A stretch of DNA of 16,400 nucleotides from Halobacteriales archaeon QH_10_67_13 (lineage in GTDB: Archaea; Halobacteriota; Halobacteria; Halobacteriales; Haloarculaceae). The stretch is taken from the NCBI GenBank assembly GCA_003021335.1, contig PXQL01000043.1, positions 1-16,400 on the forward strand. The letters are read 5' to 3'. The translations under genes and the position numbers were made by a program. Positions 6,428-13,080 of this stretch are shown here, one piece after another; the first letter of the stretch is position 1, and each line of letters opens with the position of its first letter. A model generated the notes under the pieces. That model was not told the DNA's origin. It did no database searches and saw only the letters and a list, made by a program, of their open reading frames with translations.

Positions 6428-7766
6428 ATGCTCGGCAGGCAGTTCGTCCGGGAGAACCCCGAGGCAGTCCGGGAGGCCCTCGAGCTCCGCGGGTCGGAGT
6501 TCGACCTCGACGCTCTCCTCGAGATCGATCGGCAGTGGCGCGAGCAGAAATCCCGTGGGGACGACCTGCGACAGCGGCGCAACGAGATCAGCGGTCGGAT
6601 CGGCGAGCTCAAACGCGAGGGAAAAGAGGAGGCCGCCCAGGAGGCGATCGACCGCTCACAGGAACTTAAATCCGAGCTCGAATCCGTCGAGGCCGAGGCC
6701 GAACGGCTCGAGGCCGAGCTCGAAGAGCGGCTGCTCAAGCTGCCGAACGTCCCGCAGGCGGTCGTCCCGCCTCGGGGTCGAGGAGGCGAGCCTGCCCGCG
6801 GAGCTCAGGCCCCACTACGAGCTGGGCGAGCGGTTGGGAATTTTGGACTTCGAGCGCGGCGCGAAGGTCGCCGGCGGCGGATTTTACTTCCTGCGCGGGG
6901 ACGGAGCCCGGCTCGAACACGCCCTGATCGAGTTCATGCGGGATCTCCACCGCGAGCAGGAGTACACCGAGGTCTTTCCCCCGATTCCCGTCACGAGCCG
7001 GTCGATGACCGGCACCGGCCAGCTCCCGAAGTTCAGCGCCGACGCTTACCGGGTCGGCGGCCACAACGACGAACCCTACGACGAGGAGGACCTGTGGCTC
7101 TGCCCGACTGCTGAGGTGCCGGTCACCAACATGTACCGCGACGAGATCCTGCTCGCGGACGACCTGCCGATCAAACACCAGGCCTACACGCCGAACTTCC
7201 GGCGGGAGGCCGGCGAGCACGGCACCGAGACTCGCGGGCTCGGCCGGGTCCACCAGTTCAACAAGGTCGAGCTCGTGAATTTCGTCGAGCCCGACCGCAG
7301 CGACGAACGCTTAGAGGGGCTGGTCGGCGAGGCCGAGGCGGTCCTCGAGGCGCTCGGGCTGCCCTACCGGATCGTGTTGCTATGTGGCGGCGATCTGACC
7401 TTCGCCTCGGCGAAGACCTACGACATCGAGGTCTGGGCGCCGGCCGACGACATGCCACACGGACCGGACCGGGGTGGTCGGTGGCTCGAGGTCTCGAGTG
7501 CCTCGAACTTCGAGGCGTTTCAGGCCCGTCGGATCGGGCTCCGGTACCGCCCCGAGCGCCACGAGTCCGCGGAGTATCTCCACACGCTCAACGCCTCGGG
7601 CACCGCGCTCCCGCGGGTCGTGATCGCACTGCTCGAGCACTACCAGAATCCGGACGGAACTGTCACCGTCCCCGAGCCGCTGCGCCCGTACATGGGCGGC
7701 CAGGAGCTGATCGAGGGCCACGACCCGGTCGGCGAGGCCGCCGTCGGCGCCGGCGAGCGCGAGTAG
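6428..7766 (+). pseudogene. serS: Seryl-tRNA synthetase with internal frameshift and missing linker
   Basis: SerRS charges tRNA-Ser. The first frame (6428 to about 6770) gives the N-terminal coiled-coil tRNA-binding arm, from [20 protein letters not shown] to [11 protein letters not shown]. The rest lies in the next frame from about 6771: [36 protein letters not shown], motif 2 ([17 protein letters not shown]), [15 protein letters not shown] and motif 3 ([10 protein letters not shown]). The join is not a simple indel. Between NVPQAVVP and GVEEASLP the conserved stretch of the type VGxDExDNVExRREG is missing, so about 41 bp (3n+2) seem lost. The C-terminal frame has no start early enough to make a separate core. 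As written the gene cannot make SerRS. Because the enzyme is normally essential, either another serS exists or the sequence is wrong here. Start chosen for normal SerRS N-terminus and promoter spacing. Confidence 0.9.
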
Positions 7767-7930
7767 TTGCGCCGTCCCGCGAGACAACAGACGCCGGAAA
7801 CGATCGGCGACGCGACTCGTATCGTCCGCGAGCACCCGGCGGACGGACCGGAACGCGCGAAAATCGCCGCGAGGCGAGCGTCTCCGCCCGTCGAGTCGGC
7901 TCGCGTGCGTTCGCCCGGAGAGCCCGCGGA

Positions 7931-8452
7931 TCAGACCATCTCGACTGCCTCCTCGACGGAGAGGTCGCCGCGGGCGACCGCTTCGAGCACCTGGCGGACG
8001 CTCTCCCCGGCCGTCTCGCCGTCGGCTCCCGGGGCGGCTTCTGTGAGCGTGACCCGCTCCGAGTGGCCGGTCAGCTCCGGGAAATCGGTGCCGTCGGCGA
8101 GAGCGGTCTCCTTTTTCCCCCGGTAGTTGCCGCCGTCGGTCTGGTACAGCTCGTCGGGATGGAAAAAGTACCAGTCCTCACGGTCGAACCGGACACCGAT
8201 CCGCGGCTTGGCGCCGAAGTTCCGCGAGAAATACACCAGGGCGTACACCTCCTCGCCGGCGAGGTAGATCGGATCGCCCGCCGAGGATTTCGCCTCGATC
8301 GCGTAAAACCGATCGCCGTCGCCGGCGAGCACGTCGGGCAGCTCGCGGTCGGTGGCGCTGCCACTCGCCGGGGCCCGCATCACCGCGAGCCCCGCCTCGT
8401 CGAGCTTGTTGACCAACTCCCGCTCGCGACGGTCGCCCTTGGCGTTTGACAT
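7931..8452 (-). CDS. hjc: Holliday junction resolvase Hjc
   Basis: The 173-residue nuclease cuts four-way DNA junctions in recombination and fork repair. Residues 1-110 form the PD-(D/E)xK core: GDRRERELV with E10, LPDVLAG with D40, and IEAKSS with E53 and K55, matching the catalytic set known for Pyrococcus Hjc. The [15 protein letters not shown] segment and the WYFFHPDEL strand are also typical. An acidic C-terminal extension (about residues 125-173, ending in [18 protein letters not shown]) exceeds the short archaeal form and is usual in haloarchaea. The start at 8452 was preferred to 8473 because a TATA-like element lies 26-31 bp upstream and the N-terminus then matches the family. It converges with serS over about 164 bp, in which I see nothing, and diverges from the DUF373 gene across a small mobile-element-like insertion. 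Confidence 0.93.
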   Translation of the reverse strand: MSNAKGDRRERELVNKLDEAGLAVMRAPASGSATDRELPDVLAGDGDRFYAIEAKSSAGDPIYLAGEEVYALVYFSRNFGAKPRIGVRFDREDWYFFHPDELYQTDGGNYRGKKETALADGTDFPELTGHSERVTLTEAAPGADGETAGESVRQVLEAVARGDLSVEEAVEMV

Positions 8453-8477
8453 CGAGCGCAGTTCGGCCGGCAACGAT

Positions 8478-8483
8478 CATAAA
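8478..8483 (-). promoter_or_regulatory. TATA-like element of hjc
   Basis: The minus strand reads GTTTATGAT, 26-31 bp upstream of the ATG at 8452. This indicates a leaderless transcript. The inverted-repeat element starts about 60 bp further upstream, so the core promoter is untouched. Confidence 0.5.
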
Positions 8484-8544
8484 CGTCCGCTTCGACGGCT
8501 CGCCACCGCCTGCCCGACCGCGGGCGACCCCACGACAGAGGGTA

Positions 8545-8556
8545 GTGTTCAGATAA
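8545..8556 (+). repeat. Left terminal inverted repeat
   Basis: GTGTTCAGATAA, identical to the reverse complement of 8731-8742. Similarity becomes patchy immediately inside (GTCTCTGAGT here, AACTGAGAGT on the other end read inward). Confidence 0.7.
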
Positions 8557-8730
8557 GTCTCTGAGTTATGTTCGGTAACAGAAGTGTCGAATCGGCCGAT
8601 ATCGATCGGAAATACTGCTGCATATGAGTTACTAGATCTGATCACTCAAATACTGGATCAACAGTTTTGATCAAACACGGTCTTGAACAGAACATTTTGG
8701 ATACTTTCCCCTTGTTGATTACTCTCAGTT

Positions 8731-8742
8731 TTATCTGAACAC
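8731..8742 (-). repeat. Right terminal inverted repeat
   Basis: TTATCTGAACAC, the exact complement of 8545-8556, located 53 bp before the DUF373 start codon. Confidence 0.7.
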
Positions 8743-8795
8743 CGCTCGACCAAGCGGGCCAAAGACTAAGCGAGACCGTCCCGTACAGCCGGCAA

Positions 8796-9756
8796 ATGCT
8801 GCTGGTGGTGTGTGTCGACCTCGACGACGATCTCGGCCGCAAGACCGGCGTCTCGACGCCCGTGGTCGGCCGGGAAAGCGTCAGAGAGGCGGCAGTGGCG
8901 CTCGCGACCGCCGACCCGGAGGACAGCGACGTGAACGTCCTGTTCGAGGGGCTGCACATCACCAGCGAGATCGCAGACCCGCGATGTCGAGGCCAACCGG
9001 CGGATCGGCGACCAGATCGATCGCGTGCTGGCCGGGCTCGCGACCGGCGAGGACATCCGGGCAATCGTTGTGACAGACGGCGCCCAAGACGAGTCGGTGC
9101 TCCCGGTGGTGCGCTCGCGGGTGCCGGTCGACGGCGTCCGCCGAGTGGTCGTCCGCCAGGCCCAGGATCTTGAGTCGATGTATTATACGATCCGACAGGT
9201 GCTCGACGACCCCGAGACCCGCGGGACGATCCTGGTACCGCTGGGGATCGCGTTGCTCATCTACCCGCTTGCGGTGCTCGCGAACGCGCTCGATCTCCCG
9301 GGGACGGTCTTCGGGGTCGCCTCGGGGCTGCTCGGGCTGTACGTCCTCGGGCGGGGGCTGGGCATCGGCGGGCGGGTCGATCGGGGCGTCGAACGCGCAC
9401 GGCAGGCGCTGTTTGCCGGCCGGGTGACGCTTGTCACCTACCTCGTCGCGGCCGCCCTGCTCGTTGTCGGCGGGGTCAGCGGCGTCCGGGCGCTGGAGGC
9501 GGAGACAACCGATCCCGCCGTCGCCCAGGAGTACCTCGCCGGGGCGTTCCGGTGGCGGTATCTGAACGCTCCGTTTTATGTGCTCGCGATCGCGGCGGTG
9601 TTACACGGCGTGAGCGCCTTTTTCGTGGGTCAGGGATCGCTCGAATACCTCGCGGTTACGCTGACGGCCGGCACCCTGCTCGGGCTCGCGAGCACGCTCT
9701 CGTTTGCGATCGCCGACGCCCGGACGGCAGAGAGCCAGGGCGGGGCGCCGAACTGA
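8796..9756 (+). pseudogene. DUF373 family membrane protein with internal frameshift
   Basis: DUF373 proteins are archaeal membrane proteins of unknown function. The first frame gives the cytoplasmic start MLLVVCVDLDDDLGRKTGV, then DPEDSDVNVLFEGLHITSEI. The continuation DVEANRRIGDQIDRVLAGL, VVTDGAQDESVLPVVRSRVP, RRVVVRQAQDLESMYYTIRQ and about five membrane helices (roughly 9223-9300, 9301-9370, 9421-9480, 9570-9625 and 9640-9715) are in the next frame from about 8983. The segment that normally joins HITSEIAD to DVEANR, a strand of the type VAVVTG with its loop, is missing, so the change looks like a 3n+2 deletion rather than a single-base error. A weak AAAGACTAAG promoter-like sequence lies 26-35 bp before the ATG. 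The gene's stop is one base from the stop of the convergent zinc-finger-like gene. Confidence 0.85.
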
Positions 9757-9757
9757 C

Positions 9758-10054
9758 TCAGCTCTTGTCGATCCGGTCGACGACGGCTTGGATGTCGGCG
9801 GTTTCCTCGATCGTCTCCTTAATTTCCTCGCGGCGGCGGACATCGGCCGCGTCGGCGTCGTAGGCCCGGACGTACTCCGCCCGCGAGTGGTTCTCGAAGA
9901 CGTGTCTGATCGCAAAATACCCGTCAGGGACGACCGTCCCACAGACCGCACACTCGACGCGCTCGTGGTCGGTCGCCTGGTGGACCATCAGGTCCTCGAG
10001 CCGGTCGAACGGGCCCGCGTCGTCGCCCTCGATGGCACACTCCCACTGGGACAT
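9758..10054 (-). CDS. Small zinc-finger-like haloarchaeal protein (DUF7565-like)
   Basis: The 98-residue protein MSQWECAIEG... has two finger-like units: C6 with H25 and H30, and C35-x2-C38 with H51 and H56, followed by the segment RAEYVRAYDADAADV and an acidic helical tail. The second unit is a complete C2H2-like set (ECAVCGTVVPDGYFAIRH). The first lacks its second Cys; an Asp (GDDAG) is where relatives I remember have Cys, so this finger may not hold zinc. I recall it as the DUF7565 family, uncertainly. A nucleic-acid or protein-binding role is a guess. The long antisense frame upstream of 10054 is not coding: a TATA element 25-29 bp before this ATG supports the start. It diverges from the aminotransferase and converges on the DUF373 gene. 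Confidence 0.75.
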   Translation of the reverse strand: MSQWECAIEGDDAGPFDRLEDLMVHQATDHERVECAVCGTVVPDGYFAIRHVFENHSRAEYVRAYDADAADVRRREEIKETIEETADIQAVVDRIDKS

Positions 10055-10078
10055 ATCGGAGACGACGACGCCGCGGAG

Positions 10079-10083
10079 AATAA
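10079..10083 (-). promoter_or_regulatory. TATA-like element of the small zinc-finger gene
   Basis: The minus strand reads CGCTTATTCTCC with TTATT 25-29 bp upstream of the ATG at 10054, consistent with leaderless expression. Confidence 0.5.
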
Positions 10084-10156
10084 GCGTTGGCTCTGGCCGG
10101 TCCCGGCCTCTCGGCGGGCGCGAAAGACACACGTGGGCGCCGACCGCAACAGGAGT

Positions 10157-11287
10157 ATGGACTACGAGACCCCGCAGTTTTTCAGGGTCATGCAGTACGC
10201 GAACCGGGCCGACCGGGACGTCGTCGACATGGTCAGCGGGAGCCCAGACTGGGAGCCTCCGAGCGCGCTCAGGGAGGGACTGTCCGACTACGCTGAGGCC
10301 GACCCCGACGAGTTTCAGTATCCGCCGAGCGTCGGCCTGACCGAGCTGCGCGAGGAGATCGCCAACCGCCGGGGGCTGGACCGCGAGCAGATCGTGATCA
10401 CGAACGGTGCCGGCGAGGCAAACCACCTCGCGATGGCCGGCGGGCTCGAGCTGTTTCCGGGCGAGGAGATCCTGCTGACCGACCCGGTTTACCCGTACTA
10501 CGCGGGCCGGGCGAACTTCATAAACGCCGAGCCGAGGTTCGCGCCGGTCGGGCCGGACGGCCGGCTCGATCCCGAGACCGTCCGGGAACGCGCCGGCCCG
10601 GAGACGGCGGTGATCGTGATCAACTCGCCGAACAACCCGCTTGGGGTGACCTACGGCGAGGAGACGATCGCCGAGCTCGTCGCGATCGCCGAGGCGGTTG
10701 AGGCCGTGCTGGTCAGCGACGAGGTCTACGATCACTTCGATTACTCCGGGCGGTTCAGTTCGGCGCTGTCGGTCGACTCGACACACCGCGTCGTAACCAA
10801 CTCATTCTCGAAGTCGATGGCGATCACCGGCTTCCGGGTCGGCTACGCGGTCTTTCCCAGCGAGAGCGAGCTCCTCGAAAACGCCCGGACCCGACACATG
10901 CTGACGACCGTAACCGGGTCCCGGCCCGCACAGGCAGCGGTGTTACGCGCGCTCAAGAAGACCGATCCGAGCTACTACGAGGAGGTCCGGGCGCAACTCC
11001 AGGCCCGAATCGACCGGTTCACGGACGCCCTGGCAGCCGCCGGCGCGGAGTACGTCGAGCCGGAGGGTGCCTTCTACGTGATGGCCCGGTTCCCCGAGTT
11101 TCCGGGCACTTTCGAGAACGTCGAGCGGCTGATCGACGAGGCCGGCGTCGCGGGCATGCCCGGCGAGGCCTTCGGGCACAGCTACGAGGAGTGGATCCGG
11201 TTCGCGCTCGTCAGCCCGCGGGTCGAGACGGCCGCCGATCGGCTCGCGGGGTATTTCGACGGCACTACAGAGGGAAACCAGACTTAA
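10157..11287 (+). CDS. PLP-dependent class I/II aminotransferase
   Basis: The 376-residue cytoplasmic enzyme belongs to fold-type I aminotransferases (aspartate aminotransferase superfamily). ITNGAGEANHLAMAGGLELF binds the cofactor phosphate, VINSPNNPLG contains the conserved N160, SDEVYDHF has D188 and Y191, and TNSFSKSMAITGFRVGY has the Schiff-base Lys219 and R227. The C-terminal WIRFALVSPR supplies the substrate-carboxylate Arg. The amino acid substrate cannot be told from sequence. The frame is open upstream to 9704 but that part is antisense to the small zinc-finger gene; MDYETPQFFRVMQYANRADR is the natural N-terminus. AGGAG stands only 1 nt from the ATG, too close for a normal ribosome-binding site. 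The ALDH gene follows after 24 bp, suggesting linked amino acid or amine catabolism. Confidence 0.93.
   Translation: MDYETPQFFRVMQYANRADRDVVDMVSGSPDWEPPSALREGLSDYAEADPDEFQYPPSVGLTELREEIANRRGLDREQIVITNGAGEANHLAMAGGLELFPGEEILLTDPVYPYYAGRANFINAEPRFAPVGPDGRLDPETVRERAGPETAVIVINSPNNPLGVTYGEETIAELVAIAEAVEAVLVSDEVYDHFDYSGRFSSALSVDSTHRVVTNSFSKSMAITGFRVGYAVFPSESELLENARTRHMLTTVTGSRPAQAAVLRALKKTDPSYYEEVRAQLQARIDRFTDALAAAGAEYVEPEGAFYVMARFPEFPGTFENVERLIDEAGVAGMPGEAFGHSYEEWIRFALVSPRVETAADRLAGYFDGTTEGNQT
11284..11287 (+). promoter_or_regulatory. TATA-like element overlapping the aminotransferase stop
   Basis: ACTTAACC covers the TAA stop of the aminotransferase and lies 23-30 bp before the ALDH ATG. It could give the ALDH gene its own leaderless transcript. 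A second AT-rich patch (TTATAGAA) is too near the ATG to be a TATA box. Confidence 0.3.
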
Positions 11288-11311
11288 CCCCGGCTCGTTC
11301 TTATAGAAGGT

Positions 11312-12676
11312 ATGGAATCGGTCAACCCGGCAACCGGCGAGACGATCGAGACCTACGAGGAAGACGACACCGCGGCCGTCGAGGCGGCGATCGAGCGGGC
11401 CGCCGACGCGTTCGCAGACTTGCGCGAGCGGCCGCTTGCAGACCGCGAACAACTGCTCGCCGCCGTGGCCGAGGAGCTGCGTGCAAACACCGACGAGTAC
11501 GCCGAGCTGATGACCGCCGAGATGGGCAAACCCATCTCCCAGGCCCGCGGCGAAGTCGAGAAGTGCGCATGGGTGTGTGATCACTACGCCGAGTACGCCG
11601 GCAGCTACCTCGACGACCAGCGGTACCCGAGCCCGCCGGGGGTCAACGCCCGGACCAGCTACGAGCCGCTGGGCCCGGTGCTCGCCGTGATGCCTTGGAA
11701 CTACCCGTTCTGGCAGGTGTTTCGGTTCGCCGCTCCGGCGCTGGCGGCGGGCAACGTCGGCCTGCTGAAACACGCCCCCGAAGTGCCCGGCGTGGCTCGG
11801 GCGATCGAGCGGGTCTTCGACCGGGCCGGCGCCCCCGAGGGGACCCTGCAGTCGCTTCTGATCGGCGTCGACCCGATCCACGAGACGATCCTCCCGGACG
11901 ATCGGGTCGCCGCCGCCACGGTTACCGGAAGCACCCGGGCCGGACAGGCCGTCGCCGCGAGCGCCGGCGAGCAGCTGAAAAAGACCGTCCTCGAGCTGGG
12001 CGGGAGCGATCCGTTCATAATCCTCGAAGACGCCGATGTCGAGGCCGCCGCCGAGACGGCCGTCCAGGCCCGGCTGCAAAACACCGGCCAGTCCTGCATC
12101 GCGGCAAAACGGCTGTTGGTCCACGAAGCCGTCTACGACGAGTTCCTCGAGGCTTTCCTCGCGGGCGTCGACGAGATGGTGATGGGCGATCCGACCGATT
12201 CCGAGACGGACCTGGGCCCGCTGGTGAGCGAACGCCACCGCGACGGGCTCCACGAGCAGGTCACAGCCTCGGCGGCCGCGGGCGCAACCGTCGAGCGGGG
12301 CGGCGAGGTACCCGACCGGCCCGGCGCCTTCTACCCGCCGACGGTGCTGACCGACGTTCCGGAGGGCTGTCCGGTCGACGCCGAGGAGACGTTTGGCCCA
12401 GCCGCGGCGGTCTATGCAGTCTCCGACGCCGACGCCGCGATCGCGAAGGCGAACGCGACCGAGTACGGGCTGGGCGCGAGCGTCTGGACGACCGACCGCG
12501 AGCGCGGGCGGGAAATCGGCGACCGAATCGAGGCGGGCAACGTCTTCGTCAACGAGCTCGTGAAATCGGACCCGCGGGTGCCCTTCGGCGGAATCAAAGG
12601 GTCGGGCTACGGCCGCGAGCTCGCCGCCGCCGGGATTCGGGAGTTTCTCAACCGCAAGACTGTCTGGATCCAGTAG
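11312..12676 (+). CDS. Aldehyde dehydrogenase, succinate-semialdehyde dehydrogenase-like
   Basis: The 454-residue NAD(P)-dependent enzyme oxidises an aldehyde to its acid. The N-terminus MESVNPATGETIETYEE and MGKPISQARGEVEKCAWVCD are typical of short SSADH/GabD-type enzymes. MPWNYPFWQVFRFAAPAL carries oxyanion-hole N130, K153 binds the cofactor, TVTGSTRAG is the nucleotide-binding turn, LELGGSDP has general-base E228 and GQSCIAAKR has nucleophile C262. PFGGIKGSGYGRE and the C-terminal FLNRKTVWIQ are present, so the enzyme is complete. KHAPEVPG replaces the more common KHASNVPG, a mild variation. Succinate semialdehyde is the likely but unproven substrate; it fits the upstream aminotransferase, which could produce a semialdehyde. 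It converges with the epimerase gene, stops 10 bp apart. Confidence 0.92.
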   Translation: MESVNPATGETIETYEEDDTAAVEAAIERAADAFADLRERPLADREQLLAAVAEELRANTDEYAELMTAEMGKPISQARGEVEKCAWVCDHYAEYAGSYLDDQRYPSPPGVNARTSYEPLGPVLAVMPWNYPFWQVFRFAAPALAAGNVGLLKHAPEVPGVARAIERVFDRAGAPEGTLQSLLIGVDPIHETILPDDRVAAATVTGSTRAGQAVAASAGEQLKKTVLELGGSDPFIILEDADVEAAAETAVQARLQNTGQSCIAAKRLLVHEAVYDEFLEAFLAGVDEMVMGDPTDSETDLGPLVSERHRDGLHEQVTASAAAGATVERGGEVPDRPGAFYPPTVLTDVPEGCPVDAEETFGPAAAVYAVSDADAAIAKANATEYGLGASVWTTDRERGREIGDRIEAGNVFVNELVKSDPRVPFGGIKGSGYGRELAAAGIREFLNRKTVWIQ

Positions 12677-12686
12677 TCGCGGAGAG

Positions 12687-13079
12687 TCACGCAGATTCGA
12701 CGAACTCGAAGAGCACGCCGCCGGTCGAGGCCGGGTGCAGGAAGGCCACGTCGTGGCCCCAGGCGCCCGGTCGGGGCCGCTCGTCGATCAGCTCGACGCC
12801 GTGTTCGCGGGCCCGGTCGAGCGCCGCCGGGATGTCATCGGTCGCGAGCGCGAAGTGATGCAGCCCGGAGCCCTCCTCGTCGAGATACTCGGTGATCGGG
12901 CCCTCCTCAGTCGGTTCGATCACCTCGAGATAGCCCCCGCCGATCTCGAGGAAGAGGAAGTACATTCCGTCGGTGTGTTCCTCGTGGACGATCGGACAGT
13001 CGAACACGGCGGCGTACTCGGCAGAGAGGGCGCCCGCGTCGGTCGTCGCGATCCCGGCGTGGGCAAAGCTGACCTCCAT
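12687..13079 (-). CDS. mce: Methylmalonyl-CoA epimerase
   Basis: The 130-residue vicinal-oxygen-chelate enzyme interconverts (S)- and (R)-methylmalonyl-CoA, feeding the mutase encoded directly upstream. Two beta-alpha-beta-beta-beta halves are seen. Metal ligands are H7 (FAHAGIATTD), H74/H75 (GLHHFALATDD) and E125 (LFEFVE); YLEVIEP around residue 50 holds the catalytic Glu. PRPGAWGHDVAFLHPASTGG is a strong family signature. The length is normal. The ATG at 13079 follows the mutase TGA after one base (TGAGATG), so expression is very probably by translational coupling. The pair acts in propionyl-CoA assimilation and, in many haloarchaea, in the methylaspartate cycle; which applies here cannot be judged from this window. 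Confidence 0.95.
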   Translation of the reverse strand: MEVSFAHAGIATTDAGALSAEYAAVFDCPIVHEEHTDGMYFLFLEIGGGYLEVIEPTEEGPITEYLDEEGSGLHHFALATDDIPAALDRAREHGVELIDERPRPGAWGHDVAFLHPASTGGVLFEFVESA

Positions 13080-13080
13080 C

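Larger units (their letters stand above)
8545..8742. mobile_element. 198-bp MITE-like element with 12-bp terminal inverted repeats
   Basis: The segment is bounded by GTGTTCAGATAA on the left and its perfect complement TTATCTGAACAC on the right, pointing inward. It is visibly AT-richer than its surroundings and holds no ORF that resembles a transposase. Inside are short hairpins, such as GATCAA-CAGTT-TTGATC near 8656-8672. These properties fit a non-autonomous miniature element mobilised by an insertion sequence with matching ends. The ends remind me of haloarchaeal IS6-type elements, but I cannot confirm this. The 8 bases flanking each side (AGAGGGTA and CGCTCGAC) do not match, so no target duplication is seen. 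This may mean an old or recombined copy. It lies between the divergent hjc and DUF373 promoters. Confidence 0.6.

Noticed and set aside
6765..6780. Programmed frameshift site in serS
   Set aside because: A frameshift could not supply the conserved linker residues that are absent, so a deletion explains the data better.
7767..7930. Possible small gene or RNA between serS and hjc
   Set aside because: A plus-strand frame starts near 7767 but is low-complexity and runs into antisense of hjc. No tRNA-like fold or TATA element was seen.
9758..10786. 342-codon minus-strand frame upstream of the small zinc-finger gene
   Set aside because: The part beyond 10054 is antisense to the aminotransferase. 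The TATA element at 10079-10083 and the family N-terminus place the start at 10054.
10943..12253. 436-codon antisense frame opposite the aminotransferase and ALDH genes
   Set aside because: High-GC codon bias leaves long open antisense frames; the translation has no domain character and both sense genes are complete with catalytic residues.
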